Below are positions 25,909 to 33,085 of a stretch of 64,000 nt of DNA, in pieces. The position numbers were made by a program, and so were the translations under genes. The notes beneath the pieces are model-generated. The model saw only the letters and a list, made by a program, of their open reading frames with translations. It was not told the DNA's origin and made no database searches. Positions within the stretch are counted from its first letter, which is position 1, and each line of letters begins with the position of its first letter. This DNA is from an uncultured Sporosarcina sp. (GTDB taxonomy: Bacteria > Bacillota > Bacilli > Bacillales_A > Planococcaceae), in the NCBI GenBank assembly GCA_947644645.1, contig CANSAF010000009.1:1-64000 (forward strand), read 5' to 3'.

Positions 25909-26424
25909 TTAATTTGCATGTTTTAAGTTAATTCTCTCCTCGACTTTCTTTCTCGCGCGCTTGATGTATTCGTGCACCGTTCCCTTACTCACGCCTAATT
26001 CAACCGCAATATCATTCATACTCATTCGTTGCGCTTCATGGAGTAAATAGCACTGCCTCTCTCGCAATGAAAAAGATGTAAGGATATCTCTTAATATCAA
26101 CTTCTCCTCCCGGGTCATGTGTAAATGTTTTTTATTAATGTTGTTTTCATCCCGTAATTCTTTTTCCAAATCTGGCAACCAGTCTATATTTGCATAGGAA
26201 TTCTTTTGATAAATAGACTTTTCGTCAGCCCCTCGAAACGTTCCTGGCTGTCTACCTGTTTTCATCCAATCAAGCGAAAATGTCATACTTTCAATCATGC
26301 TATTAATCTGCTTCAAGTCGTTCATGTCAGTTGGATTGTTCCTATCCAGTTGATCCGCACGCTTTTTCAATTCTTGTCGCCCACCTGTATACTCCTCGAT
26401 TAACTTGTCCGCCCAATTTAACAC
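25909..26424 (-). CDS. xpf: Sigma-70-like late-gene activator, Xpf type
   Basis: 171 aa. The C-terminal third is a sigma region 4-like HTH (ILTSFSLRERQCYLLHEAQR, MSMNDIAVELGVSKGTVHEY then IKRARKKVEERI), which would recognise -35 elements. The N-terminal two thirds is helical and unlike sigma region 2, as in Xpf of PBSX and related positive-control factors. GTG start 6-8 bases after AGGAGGGG. It probably turns on the late operon to its left. Confidence 0.85.
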   Translation of the reverse strand: MLNWADKLIEEYTGGRQELKKRADQLDRNNPTDMNDLKQINSMIESMTFSLDWMKTGRQPGTFRGADEKSIYQKNSYANIDWLPDLEKELRDENNINKKHLHMTREEKLILRDILTSFSLRERQCYLLHEAQRMSMNDIAVELGVSKGTVHEYIKRARKKVEERINLKHAN

Positions 26425-26435
26425 AAGAACCCCTC

Positions 26436-26624
26436 CTATCGTTGTTTGACTCGCCCTTTAACTCGTCCATACGTTGGACGATGAACACCCATCAATTCCG
26501 CAAAATCCCTGTCCGTCAGACGTTCTTTTGGCTTGTCTGATGTCTTACTACTCTTTTGAACTATCTCCCGTCTACGAGTCTGCAAAATCCCTAATCTGTC
26601 AAACTCACTTTTAAATGTGCGCAT
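26436..26624 (-). CDS. Small putative DNA-binding protein
   Basis: 62 aa from MRTFKSEFDRLGILQTRR, with AAAGGAGGGG 6 bases upstream. The C-terminus reads as an HTH (LTDRDFAELMGVHRPTYGRV then KGRVKQR) in a very basic protein. Such a protein directly upstream of the sigma-like factor gene may co-regulate late transcription. Confidence 0.65.
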   Translation of the reverse strand: MRTFKSEFDRLGILQTRRREIVQKSSKTSDKPKERLTDRDFAELMGVHRPTYGRVKGRVKQR

Positions 26625-26650
26625 GTGACCCCTCCTTTGATAAATAAAAA

Positions 26651-26696
26651 AGGACAACAAATGACGCAGCTAAATGCCGCAATCAAATGTTGTCCT
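26651..26696 (-). terminator. Terminator between XtrA-like and small HTH genes
   Basis: On the minus strand AGGACAACA pairs with TGTTGTCCT (9 perfect pairs, with an internal GCGGC/GCTGC-like sub-stem) and is followed by TTTTTTA. It separates the early operon from the late regulator genes, so read-through there would time late expression. Confidence 0.8.
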
Positions 26697-26712
26697 CCGT
26701 TGTTCGGTCAGA

Positions 26713-26886
26713 CTATATTTTTTTAGTTTGATTCACTTCGATGTTCACCGGCTCGCCATTTTGCCATAAAACTGACTGCTTTCCAAAGCCGCTCGAAGGT
26801 CTTTCTATTGCTTCAATTTTACCATTTTTAACTAAATAAAGCCCGTCCACACTCATATCTATTTCCTCTTTTATTTTTTTAACCAC
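26713..26886 (-). CDS. XtrA/YqaO-family protein
   Basis: 57 aa from a GTG that follows GAGGAGGGG by 4-5 bases; an internal ATG (MSVDGLYLV) is the alternative. The motif SGFGKQSVLWQNGEPVNIE is the family signature of XtrA (PBSX) and YqaO (skin element), which sit just before late regulators. No biochemical role is known. Confidence 0.75.
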   Translation of the reverse strand: MVKKIKEEIDMSVDGLYLVKNGKIEAIERPSSGFGKQSVLWQNGEPVNIEVNQTKKI

Positions 26887-26907
26887 AGGACCCCTCCTCG
26901 TGTTTTG

Positions 26908-26952
26908 TGTTATACTATCCTTGCCTAGAGGACAGGAGGGTTTCCTGTTCTT
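26908..26952 (+). ncRNA. Candidate short plus-strand RNA with terminator
   Basis: An extended -10 box TG-T-TATACT (26908-26916) on the plus strand is followed within about 10 bases by the hairpin AGGACAGGA-GGGT-TTCCTGTTCT and a T6 run. Any transcript would be only about 30-35 nt and opposes the leftward operon between the XtrA-like gene and the 109-aa gene. No -35 match is seen, so an extended -10 promoter is assumed. Confidence 0.45.
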
Positions 26953-26954
26953 TT

Positions 26955-27284
26955 TTAATTGCCGTGATAATATGCTTCAATTTCACTTTCCGTTGCTAAA
27001 CGAAATCCCCACTTATCTTTATTTTGATTAAGGATATCCCTTTCTGACCTGTCAGTTGCATGAAACATAACTCCGAATTTATCAACTGCATAGTCACCGA
27101 TTTTAAACTTCGCTGACCTCTGTACTAACTCCAATGCCTTTTCCAGTAATGGTTTAGACATCATTGGAGCCGCCCATTGTTTCCGTGGATCCATTTCTAT
27201 CTCGATAATTCCAGCAATAATCTTTTCTTCCAACTCTTCTAATTTCACTTTATCCAAGTCCGCAAAACTACTTTTCTTCTCCAC
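26955..27284 (-). CDS. 109-aa hypothetical early protein
   Basis: Start at GTG (MEKKSSFADLDKVKLEELEE) chosen because GGGGGGG lies 7 bases upstream. The N-terminal half is a charged helix. The C-terminal half has FKIGDYAVDKFGVMFHATDRS then GFRLATESEIEAYYHG, a compact alpha/beta unit seen in Bacillus phage hypothetical proteins. Function not recognised. Confidence 0.65.
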   Translation of the reverse strand: MEKKSSFADLDKVKLEELEEKIIAGIIEIEMDPRKQWAAPMMSKPLLEKALELVQRSAKFKIGDYAVDKFGVMFHATDRSERDILNQNKDKWGFRLATESEIEAYYHGN

Positions 27285-27301
27285 TTGCTCACCCCCCCTT
27301 T

Positions 27302-27532
27302 TCAAAATATCCCTTTCCTGCGCTGCTCAATCCGCCCAAGAATCGACTGCTCCATAATCAACAAGCCCACAACATCCGTGTCCAATTCCAACTTTTCCGC
27401 AATCTCAAAAATGGAATAACCATCTTTCCACATTTTTCGAAACACTATTGTTTGACGCTCTGTTACAAACCAATCAATTTCCACGTTGTCAAATAGAATC
27501 CGTTTGCGCTCTAACAGTTGAATGACTGTCAT
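27302..27532 (-). CDS. Small HTH-like phage protein
   Basis: 76 aa. TERQTIVFRKMWKDGYSIFEIAEKLELDTD reads (positions about 25-54) as a sigma-region-4-like or ArpU-like helix-turn-helix, implying DNA binding. ATGA overlap with the upstream membrane peptide gene. No known family name. Confidence 0.65.
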   Translation of the reverse strand: MTVIQLLERKRILFDNVEIDWFVTERQTIVFRKMWKDGYSIFEIAEKLELDTDVVGLLIMEQSILGRIEQRRKGIF

Positions 27533-27708
27533 TTTGAATCCTCCAATGCTTCACATATTGCCAAAATCCCACAAGACACAATAAACATCCACCAGTCACT
27601 GTGAGTCAAAATATGAACAGTTTCACCCTCAGAAATGCTTGCACCGATTGAAAAGAGTATGGCGAAAGTTTGAGCTGCAACGTAAATTGAAAGTATTGTT
27701 TTACCCAA
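27529..27708 (-). CDS. 59-aa two-helix membrane protein (TTG start)
   Basis: GGGGAGG followed 8 bases later by TTG opens MGKTILSIYVAAQTFAILFS. A polar turn (SEGETVHILTHSDWW) and a second hydrophobic helix (MFIVSCGILAICEAL) follow. The stop overlaps the next start (ATGA). A small inner-membrane early protein; target unknown. Confidence 0.65.
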   Translation of the reverse strand: MGKTILSIYVAAQTFAILFSIGASISEGETVHILTHSDWWMFIVSCGILAICEALEDSK

Positions 27709-27711
27709 TGT

Positions 27712-28041
27712 TCATACCTCCCCTAACCCTTCGCGTGTCGTGTCATAAATTTCGAACAACAAATCATTCGGAGCCACCTTCATCACTTCACTTTGAATGT
27801 GATTTAATGCTTTGTGCATTCGCTTGTTTCTCACTAACAAATCCAAAGAACGCTCTTTCTCGATCCGATATAAACTTTCCAATTCCTGCACTCGTTCGAT
27901 AAGGTAATCTGAGTGTTGATGCATGAAATCCCTAGCAATTAAATTCTGTTGCTCCCTGTTTTCGCGCTCATATAATTCCGTAAAGGACTCTTGTTCAGAT
28001 TTAATCTTTACAAGCCTTTCCAACCGCTCTTCATCCGTCAC
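27712..28041 (-). CDS. Coiled-coil early protein
   Basis: 109 aa, almost wholly alpha-helical and charged (ERLERLVKIKSEQESFTELY, LIERVQELESLYRIEKERSL), with a less charged end (NDLLFEIYDTTREGLGEV). Typical of small phage proteins that bind host or phage replication factors. Overlaps the upstream gene by 4 bases. Confidence 0.65.
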   Translation of the reverse strand: MTDEERLERLVKIKSEQESFTELYERENREQQNLIARDFMHQHSDYLIERVQELESLYRIEKERSLDLLVRNKRMHKALNHIQSEVMKVAPNDLLFEIYDTTREGLGEV

Positions 28042-28307
28042 TTAACTCCCTCCAATTCTCTTACCAACAAATCAAACGCAACCTCGTCCCCGTTATCCAA
28101 TGCCATGTCAATGCGCCATAACAACATGTCCGTGTCTGTAATCGCCGTTTCAATGTTTGGACTGCACTCAATCATTTGACGCAATTCTGTTCTGCCTTCC
28201 CACTTTTGAATGGCATACTCTCTCATCATTTTTACATCAACTCTTTGAAATGATTGTTGCAAAGCCAGCCCCATTAACAACTTCCGAAAATCACCGTAAT
28301 CATTCAT
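28038..28307 (-). CDS. IDEAL-domain-like small protein
   Basis: 89 aa from MNDYGDFRKLLMGLALQQSF, with GAGGTGGGG 3-5 bases upstream. The C-terminus LLWRIDMALDNGDEVAFDLL resembles the Firmicute IDEAL domain (LIDxALDxxDxxxFxxL), a short helical interaction module. Start overlaps the stop of the zinc-ribbon gene (ATGA). Confidence 0.6.
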   Translation of the reverse strand: MNDYGDFRKLLMGLALQQSFQRVDVKMMREYAIQKWEGRTELRQMIECSPNIETAITDTDMLLWRIDMALDNGDEVAFDLLVRELEGVK

Positions 28308-28420
28308 TTCCCCACCTCGTTCTTTCTCGTACTGAAATGATTCCCACAAGTCTCGCAATCTGACCACTTTCTTTTAGTCTTAAATTCCGCATCGCAATAC
28401 GGACATTTAACTGTTTTCAT
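28304..28420 (-). CDS. 38-aa zinc-ribbon protein
   Basis: MKTVKCPYCDAEFKTKRKW then SDCETCGNHFSTRKNEVGK. Two CxxC pairs (CPYC, CETC) separated by 14-15 residues form a minimal zinc ribbon. Start overlaps the stop of the upstream gene. Likely a nucleic-acid or protein adaptor. Confidence 0.7.
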   Translation of the reverse strand: MKTVKCPYCDAEFKTKRKWSDCETCGNHFSTRKNEVGK

Positions 28421-28647
28421 ACCTTTCTCAACTCCTCGTTTTTAAATATTCCAACGCGACTGCCAAAACGTGCCCTGTACTGCATTTTAGGAAGCACCTC
28501 CAAGACTTCCCCTTTCGCTTTCGTAAAATCTTGAAGGTAGTAATACGTTTCCACGTCTGATTCATCGGCGCTTGGAATCACTCTTACTGAATCCCCGACG
28601 TTTAATGGCGTTGCTGCTATCGCGTCATAGATTGTTAGTTGCTGCAT
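28417..28647 (-). CDS. Small beta-barrel-like protein, unknown
   Basis: 76 aa. LNVGDSVRVIPSADESDVET, then GEVLEVLPKMQYRARFGSRV and a GIFKNEELRKV end suggest an SH3-like or CspA-like barrel found in small phage proteins. AGGTGG lies 5 bases upstream. Function unknown. Confidence 0.65.
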   Translation of the reverse strand: MQQLTIYDAIAATPLNVGDSVRVIPSADESDVETYYYLQDFTKAKGEVLEVLPKMQYRARFGSRVGIFKNEELRKV

Positions 28648-28692
28648 TACACCACCTCATTTGTTGCGCTTTATGTTCGAACTATGCAATAA

Positions 28693-28866
28693 CTACTTTA
28701 TTCCTTTTGCGAATTCCACAATCTGTTTTTCTAGTATTTTGGGATCTTTAACGAATGGAAATTCTGTTTTATCCCACAAAATATGGTCAGCATAACTATC
28801 ATCAGCATCAGTTATATGCTTTTTCACTAAATCTAAATAAGTCATTCCATCTGGATATTCAGGCAT
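28693..28866 (-). CDS. 57-aa hypothetical protein
   Basis: Start MPEYPDGMTYLDLVKKHITD chosen because AAAGGGTG lies 7 bases upstream; a longer reading from 28935 lacks a good ribosome site. The sequence is acidic and helical, ending LEKQIVEFAKGIK. No recognised family. Confidence 0.5.
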   Translation of the reverse strand: MPEYPDGMTYLDLVKKHITDADDSYADHILWDKTEFPFVKDPKILEKQIVEFAKGIK

Positions 28867-28939
28867 ACTTCTCACCCTTTCTTGCTTCATATTTTCTGTC
28901 AAATGCGACAAATTTAACTTGCTGGTAACTTGCAAAATG

Positions 28940-29035
28940 TCACTTGCTCATTCGCCCCATTGAAAACCCTGCACCCATCAAGAGGACTCCAGTCGCAATG
29001 ACTGCGAGTACCTCTACATTTGTAATTACCGTCAT
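28940..29035 (-). CDS. 31-aa single-helix membrane peptide
   Basis: MTVITNVEVLAVIATGVLLM then GAGFSMGRMSK, with AAAGGACG 7 bases upstream. One hydrophobic helix with a short basic end facing the cytoplasm. Real by signal and composition; role unknown. Confidence 0.6.
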   Translation of the reverse strand: MTVITNVEVLAVIATGVLLMGAGFSMGRMSK

Positions 29036-29052
29036 AAAATCACGTCCTTTCC

Positions 29053-29316
29053 TTACGCCAAACCTTTGTTTTTCAAGTACTCCGTATTGTCGCGCCGCAT
29101 GATTGCTATGTGCGACGTATGTGAGCTTGTCCCCTGAAAAACATATTCCCCTTTGCCATACAACCCATTTCCGAGTCCCTTGTCATACCACGCATTGCCG
29201 GACGTTGTTTTCGTGCCGATTTTAACGACTTCGAATCCATCTTTTTCATTATCAGCAATGCGTTTTTCCAACTCTTCTTCTGATTTCGCTTTTAATTCGA
29301 TTGTAAAATAAGACAT
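29053..29316 (-). CDS. 87-aa hypothetical protein
   Basis: Start MSYFTIELKAKSEEELEKRI chosen because GGGGAG lies 9 bases upstream. A ferredoxin-like N-terminus (beta-helix with ADNEKDGFEVVKIGT) is followed by a Gly/Tyr-rich loop (WYDKGLGNGLYGKGEYVF) and a strand of basic residues (IAIMRRDN). No family recognised. Confidence 0.6.
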   Translation of the reverse strand: MSYFTIELKAKSEEELEKRIADNEKDGFEVVKIGTKTTSGNAWYDKGLGNGLYGKGEYVFQGTSSHTSHIAIMRRDNTEYLKNKGLA

Positions 29317-29333
29317 TTTCGCCACTCCCCTTA

Positions 29334-29753
29334 TCAGTATTTGATACAAACAACAACCTTCGGCGATAAGCTATAAAATTTCCGTACTGTCAAATCAACA
29401 ACTTGACTGTCATCTTCCCAAATGACTTTGTTTAGCCCGTCCTTGACTCCCTTAACGTAATTATCCACGTCCGGCTTGACAGTTGGACGTAACTCGCCCG
29501 ATTCAATTAGCGCCTGTTTCGGCTTGGTTTGAAGCCTTTTAGGCGTAGGACGGTAAACATCCACAAACAACCTAATCGGTCCTGTAATCAACTCTTTCGG
29601 CGCATGCTGTGCCGCTACCAACCTTACAAACTGTTTAAAGTCCCTTGATTTAGTTGGATCGTAAAGGACAGTTTTACCTGCCCACGTTTTACCTGCCCTG
29701 GGGCGACCTTGCGCAACTGGTTCGCCCGGGATTTCAAATAAAATCTTTTTCAA
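29334..29753 (-). CDS. rusA: RusA-family Holliday junction resolvase
   Basis: 139 aa, the usual length. GEPVAQGRPRAGKTW at the N-terminus, PTVKPDVDNYVKGVKDGLN and VIWEDDSQVVDL supply the conserved catalytic aspartates of RusA. It cleaves Holliday junctions and branched DNA before packaging. Belongs to the recombination set with the SbcC-like and helicase genes. Confidence 0.92.
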   Translation of the reverse strand: MKKILFEIPGEPVAQGRPRAGKTWAGKTVLYDPTKSRDFKQFVRLVAAQHAPKELITGPIRLFVDVYRPTPKRLQTKPKQALIESGELRPTVKPDVDNYVKGVKDGLNKVIWEDDSQVVDLTVRKFYSLSPKVVVCIKY

Positions 29754-29759
29754 TGCTAT

Positions 29760-29957
29760 TTACACCACTTTCTCAACCGGAATCCCGTTCTTTTTCCACT
29801 GTTTTATTTTCCGTGGCTTTCGTTTGGCTTTTGCACCTTCTATCCAAACAATCCGCCACCCGCTTCTTTGCATTTCAAGAAGTTCCTCGTCAGCGAAATG
29901 ACCCACTCGATACAACTGCTGCAAGCTAACTCGTTTGGTTAACTCTGTTAGCCGCAT
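29760..29957 (-). CDS. Small basic protein, unknown
   Basis: 65 aa. A helical start (LTELTKRVSLQQLYRVGHFA), an aromatic centre (SGWRIVWIEG) and a strongly basic tail (AKAKRKPRKIKQWKKNG) suggest nucleic acid binding. It overlaps the upstream zinc-finger gene by 32 bases in another frame. Confidence 0.55.
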   Translation of the reverse strand: MRLTELTKRVSLQQLYRVGHFADEELLEMQRSGWRIVWIEGAKAKRKPRKIKQWKKNGIPVEKVV

Positions 29958-30090
29958 AGCGCTTGTCCTCTTCTTTAAATTCTTCTTTCAATGCTTCTCT
30001 CAGGCATTTTTCGCATAAATTGCGACCCCAGAACCTTGCTAAATCCTTGTTACACTCGATACACACCTTTCCGTCCGTGTTCAGTTGCAT
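29926..30090 (-). CDS. 54-aa zinc-finger protein
   Basis: MQLNTDGKVCIECNKDLARF then WGRNLCEKCLREALKEEF. CxxC...CxxC pairs at residues 10-13 and 26-29 form a zinc ribbon with a charged helical tail. GGAGGGG lies 6 bases upstream. Similar layout to the zinc-ribbon genes at 28304 and 33866. Confidence 0.65.
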   Translation of the reverse strand: MQLNTDGKVCIECNKDLARFWGRNLCEKCLREALKEEFKEEDKRYAANRVNQTS

Positions 30091-30093
30091 GAA

Positions 30094-30573
30094 TTACCCC
30101 TCCAAGTCGCTTTGTTTTATGAAAACGCCGTTGACCATTTGCCCCGTTCGACCTTTGATTTCGTCATAAGCCATTTCCGTACAATGCTCTAAAGTTGTGT
30201 CGAACTCTTTGGAAATTACATCTAATCCATTTTCAATTCTCTTGATGCGTTGGAATATCTCCCTTTTTTCAGTTTCGAACATAATTTCTCTTGCCAACAT
30301 TCCGATGTTAAACATTAAAGAGAACAAGATCGCATCTTCTCTTTTAAATTCGTGTCCATCATCATTTTTTAGTTGCTCTTTTAAAATCGTTAAAACAACT
30401 TTTACATCCCCAATGCCGTCATAAATTTCATTCGTCCGACCTTTCGCCATGCCGTTGGATATTTCTCCGACCTCTTCGAAAAGTTTTAACATTTGCTTTT
30501 TAGGGTCTGCAGTATGCAAATTTCTTTCTGTCGCCCACTTAATTACTTTTTCATCCAATTCAATCAAATTCAT
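30094..30573 (-). CDS. MazG-like NTP pyrophosphohydrolase
   Basis: 159 aa. The metal-binding helices LKLFEEVGEISNGMAKG (EExxE-type) and IYDGIGDVKVVLTIL (D...D) are the MazG/dUTPase-like all-alpha NTP pyrophosphatase motifs. Phages use such enzymes to purge non-canonical nucleotides or lower alarmone levels. The C-terminal 70 residues are helical and less conserved. GGGAGGAG upstream. Confidence 0.8.
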   Translation of the reverse strand: MNLIELDEKVIKWATERNLHTADPKKQMLKLFEEVGEISNGMAKGRTNEIYDGIGDVKVVLTILKEQLKNDDGHEFKREDAILFSLMFNIGMLAREIMFETEKREIFQRIKRIENGLDVISKEFDTTLEHCTEMAYDEIKGRTGQMVNGVFIKQSDLEG

Positions 30574-30588
30574 TCCGCCTGCTCCTCC

Positions 30589-30846
30589 CTACCTCGCCCA
30601 GTCGTGCGGGTTTTCATCAATTTCCGCCATCTTGTCAACAATCCCCATCAAATCCAAGTAAACTTCTCGGTGGTCTGACAGTTTGTCGTACATGTATTTC
30701 TTCGCTAGGCTTTCAACTTCGAGTTTCAATTCTTTGTACTTGTTGCAGCGCGTTTCGTGCTCCCAAGACAACACTCGCAACTTGTTGTTTATCTTGCGCA
30801 ACTCTTTATCTGCTATAAAATTGCGCTCATTAATCGCTCCGTTCAT
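30589..30846 (-). CDS. Helical early protein, unknown
   Basis: 85 aa, charged and alpha-helical throughout (KELRKINNKLRVLSWEHETR, KELKLEVESLAKKYMYDKL), ending ENPHDWAR. Ribosome site GAGGGG 5 bases upstream. Not recognised. Confidence 0.6.
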   Translation of the reverse strand: MNGAINERNFIADKELRKINNKLRVLSWEHETRCNKYKELKLEVESLAKKYMYDKLSDHREVYLDLMGIVDKMAEIDENPHDWAR

Positions 30847-30886
30847 AGTGACCCCTCACTTTCTTTCAGAAGATTAATAGTTGTGG

Positions 30887-31483
30887 TTAAATCCATTTCC
30901 TAATGTCCAAATCAGCCATCATTTGATTTGTTTTCGGCATCACGATAACTTCACTGAATGCCATGTAGTCACTTGTGTTGTTGCGGATAAAATAAACATT
31001 TTTAAATTCCCTTGTAAGGCTGTCGCCGTGCAAAACAACACCATTTACTCCGCGTATCGCCATATTAAAAATAAGAAAAGGAATCGTTCTATCACTCAAT
31101 TCTTCCGCCTCGTACCAATAAGCCCGTGGATCATATTGAATAACTCCCGCTTGCTCTCTATGTTTCTGCCACGCCTTGATTAGCAGTGATCCAGTACCTG
31201 CTGCGACTTCGTAATAACACCTTCCGCCACCGACCATTTCCGTTAACAATTTAGAAACTGAATTTGGCGTAAAGTCTTGTTTCTTCGTCTTTCGTTCCGC
31301 ATGTTCGTCCTGGAAATAATTCAGAAACCACTCGTAATTCAAATCATGTTCAGCCGCCGAAAAATCCTTAAATACCTTTTGGCGTTTTTCATCATCTAGC
31401 ATGAGTTCTAGCATTCTCGCCGGTGCTTGGTAACTTTCCGTTATGCCTAGTAGCTGGTTGATCTTTCCAGTCGTTAAGGTCAC
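30887..31483 (-). CDS. N6-adenine methyltransferase-like protein lacking the NPPY motif
   Basis: 198 aa. The HsdM-like segment QDFTPNSVSKLLTEMV and SAM-binding motif I YYEVAAGTGSLLIKAW are clear, followed by a motif II/III-like YWYEAEELSDRTIPFLIFN and VVLHGDSLT. After LHGDSLT, where NPPF/NPPY should appear, the sequence reads REFKNVYFIRNN, so the catalytic motif IV is missing. It may bind DNA or SAM without methylating, or be a truncated enzyme. GTG start with GGGAGG 8 bases upstream. Confidence 0.7.
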   Translation of the reverse strand: MTLTTGKINQLLGITESYQAPARMLELMLDDEKRQKVFKDFSAAEHDLNYEWFLNYFQDEHAERKTKKQDFTPNSVSKLLTEMVGGGRCYYEVAAGTGSLLIKAWQKHREQAGVIQYDPRAYWYEAEELSDRTIPFLIFNMAIRGVNGVVLHGDSLTREFKNVYFIRNNTSDYMAFSEVIVMPKTNQMMADLDIRKWI

Positions 31484-31614
31484 TCCTTGTACCTCCCGAC
31501 TTTAAAAATCTTGTCCCAAGAATCATCAAATCTTCTTTTGCGGTCTAAATCTTGCAATCTGTGTTGAATCCGCAAGCGATTTTTAAGCCAACGTTTACGT
31601 TGATTTTTCGCCAT
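31480..31614 (-). CDS. 44-aa arginine-rich protein
   Basis: MAKNQRKRWLKNRLRIQHRL then QDLDRKRRFDDSWDKIF. Strongly basic helix followed by an acidic/aromatic patch; AAAGGAG 8 bases upstream. The stop overlaps the GTG start of the methyltransferase-like gene. Probably nucleic-acid binding. Confidence 0.6.
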   Translation of the reverse strand: MAKNQRKRWLKNRLRIQHRLQDLDRKRRFDDSWDKIFKVGRYKE

Positions 31615-31633
31615 GTGATTTGCTCCTTTCGCA

Positions 31634-32116
31634 TCATTCCAACCAATTCGTTTTCACACCTTTTTCGAGCCACCTTATTGCGCATTCCACTTCATTGTTT
31701 TCGAGCATTTCTTTGATGTCACGCATGTAGTCGCGAACAACTTGATTTGTGGATTTTGCATCAAACGCCCCACGTTGAAACCTTTTTCCGCCAATGCTTA
31801 TCAATGCCTCCTCCACATGGTCTCGATGATTTTTTAAAATCCTAATCGCACGTTTCTGCGCTGATTTACTACTACTTACACTGCGTTCACAATCTGTTTT
31901 TAACGTCTTGTGAAATGCGATATACATTTTCACAAGTTGTTCGTGGGATGCACATTTGAATATTTGATAATTCGCAGACAATGCCTCTCGCACCTCTTCG
32001 CCATGCCCTTTTTCAAGTTGCGCCTTTACCTTCTCCAGTTGCTCAGTTCGAAAGACTTCGAGCGTTTCTTTTAATTCGTCGTTCAGCATTAAGTTGATTT
32101 CGTTTTGTTCAATCAC
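31634..32116 (-). CDS. 160-aa helical hypothetical protein
   Basis: GTG start after GGGGATG. Helical, with SANYQIFKCASHEQLVKMYI, KSAQKRAIRILKNHRDHVEE and a C-terminal AIRWLEKGVKTNWLE. Nothing diagnostic; perhaps binds a host enzyme. Located between basic small proteins in the early operon. Confidence 0.6.
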   Translation of the reverse strand: MIEQNEINLMLNDELKETLEVFRTEQLEKVKAQLEKGHGEEVREALSANYQIFKCASHEQLVKMYIAFHKTLKTDCERSVSSSKSAQKRAIRILKNHRDHVEEALISIGGKRFQRGAFDAKSTNQVVRDYMRDIKEMLENNEVECAIRWLEKGVKTNWLE

Positions 32117-32147
32117 CAGTCAACATCCCCTTTCAGAGTTTCATAGA

Positions 32148-32342
32148 TTAATCAATCTCATCCTCCAACCTAAAAACCTCAATGTAGTTTTCCGCTTTTT
32201 CACGCTTCGAGACCCTGCGCCTGTATGCAGGCGTTGTATAAAATCGAATCGTTTGCTGCAATACGCCGTGTGCCTTTGCTATTTCTTCAATCGTTCCGAT
32301 GTGCAGCAGTTCATCGCCTTTGTACATTGCGTAATCTGACAT
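32148..32342 (-). CDS. Small protein typical of Bacillus phage early regions
   Basis: 64 aa, MSDYAMYKGDELLHIGTIEE then a short HTH-like IAKAHGVLQQTIRFYTTPAY and a basic/acidic end. The YxVYKGDExLxxGT opening is recurrent in Bacillus and Listeria phage hypothetical proteins. The HTH-like centre suggests a small regulator. Confidence 0.6.
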   Translation of the reverse strand: MSDYAMYKGDELLHIGTIEEIAKAHGVLQQTIRFYTTPAYRRRVSKREKAENYIEVFRLEDEID

Positions 32343-32345
32343 GAT

Positions 32346-32582
32346 TTACACCCACTTCCTCGTGCTCCACTTCCGCAATTTAAGTTCTTCCAAAGCGTTT
32401 ATATAATCACCATGTTCAAGCTGCAACTCCACGAATCTGAACGCTTCTTGGATGATGTTGTTTGTTGTATCATCACTCTGCCTCACTTCTTCTATTTCAC
32501 CGAGTTCGAACAAGATATCCTCGATTCTTGTAAGTTCTTCTTTTAAAAACTCAACCACTTTTGCCTCTGCTTTATTTTGCAT
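32346..32582 (-). CDS. 78-aa helical hypothetical protein
   Basis: Acidic helices (AKVVEFLKEELTRIEDILFE, NNIIQEAFRFVELQLEHGDY) with a basic end (LRKWSTRKWV). GAAGGAGG 9 bases upstream. No known family. Confidence 0.6.
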   Translation of the reverse strand: MQNKAEAKVVEFLKEELTRIEDILFELGEIEEVRQSDDTTNNIIQEAFRFVELQLEHGDYINALEELKLRKWSTRKWV

Positions 32583-33074
32583 TTATTTTTCCTCCTTCAT
32601 CATTTCGAACATTGCATTTTTGACCCCATCACTCATTTTTTGCATTTGAATCAGCGCAACCGCGAAATCAATCGCCTGTTTTTCTTCTTGGTGACTCTTG
32701 TAATACCAATCCCTCAACAAAGGTTCGTAGTCACGCCACAGATTGATCCACGGTAAATCAGCCGCAATGCCATTTGTATAAGCTGCTGGGGTCAATAATC
32801 TCCAAGCTAAGTCTTCCAGTTCCTTAAAAGTCTTAAATCGACTGTGATAGTCCGTTTCAAGCAATAAATCGAACCAAGCCGCGCAACATAGTCCCCAGAC
32901 GTTCGAATCCGATATTCTCGTTGGTCTTTTGAGTATCGTTTGAGTGCGTTCAAACTCCTCTTTTGCAGCAATTGCATTAGCTACCACTTGCTTGTTAAAC
33001 CCTTTTAACGGTACTTTTTCAACTATCAACCTTCGCAACTCTTGTTGATATTGTTCACGTTTTCCGATTCTCAT
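32583..33074 (-). CDS. 163-aa hypothetical protein upstream of ssb-linked genes
   Basis: Helical with many tryptophans (VWGLCCAAWFDLLLET, LEDLAWRLLTPAAY, LPWINLWRDYEPLLRDWYY). The basic N-terminus MRIGKREQYQQELRRLIVEK suggests DNA contact. It lies just downstream of ssb. No recognised fold name. Confidence 0.6.
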   Translation of the reverse strand: MRIGKREQYQQELRRLIVEKVPLKGFNKQVVANAIAAKEEFERTQTILKRPTRISDSNVWGLCCAAWFDLLLETDYHSRFKTFKELEDLAWRLLTPAAYTNGIAADLPWINLWRDYEPLLRDWYYKSHQEEKQAIDFAVALIQMQKMSDGVKNAMFEMMKEEK

Positions 33075-33085
33075 TTTTCACACTC

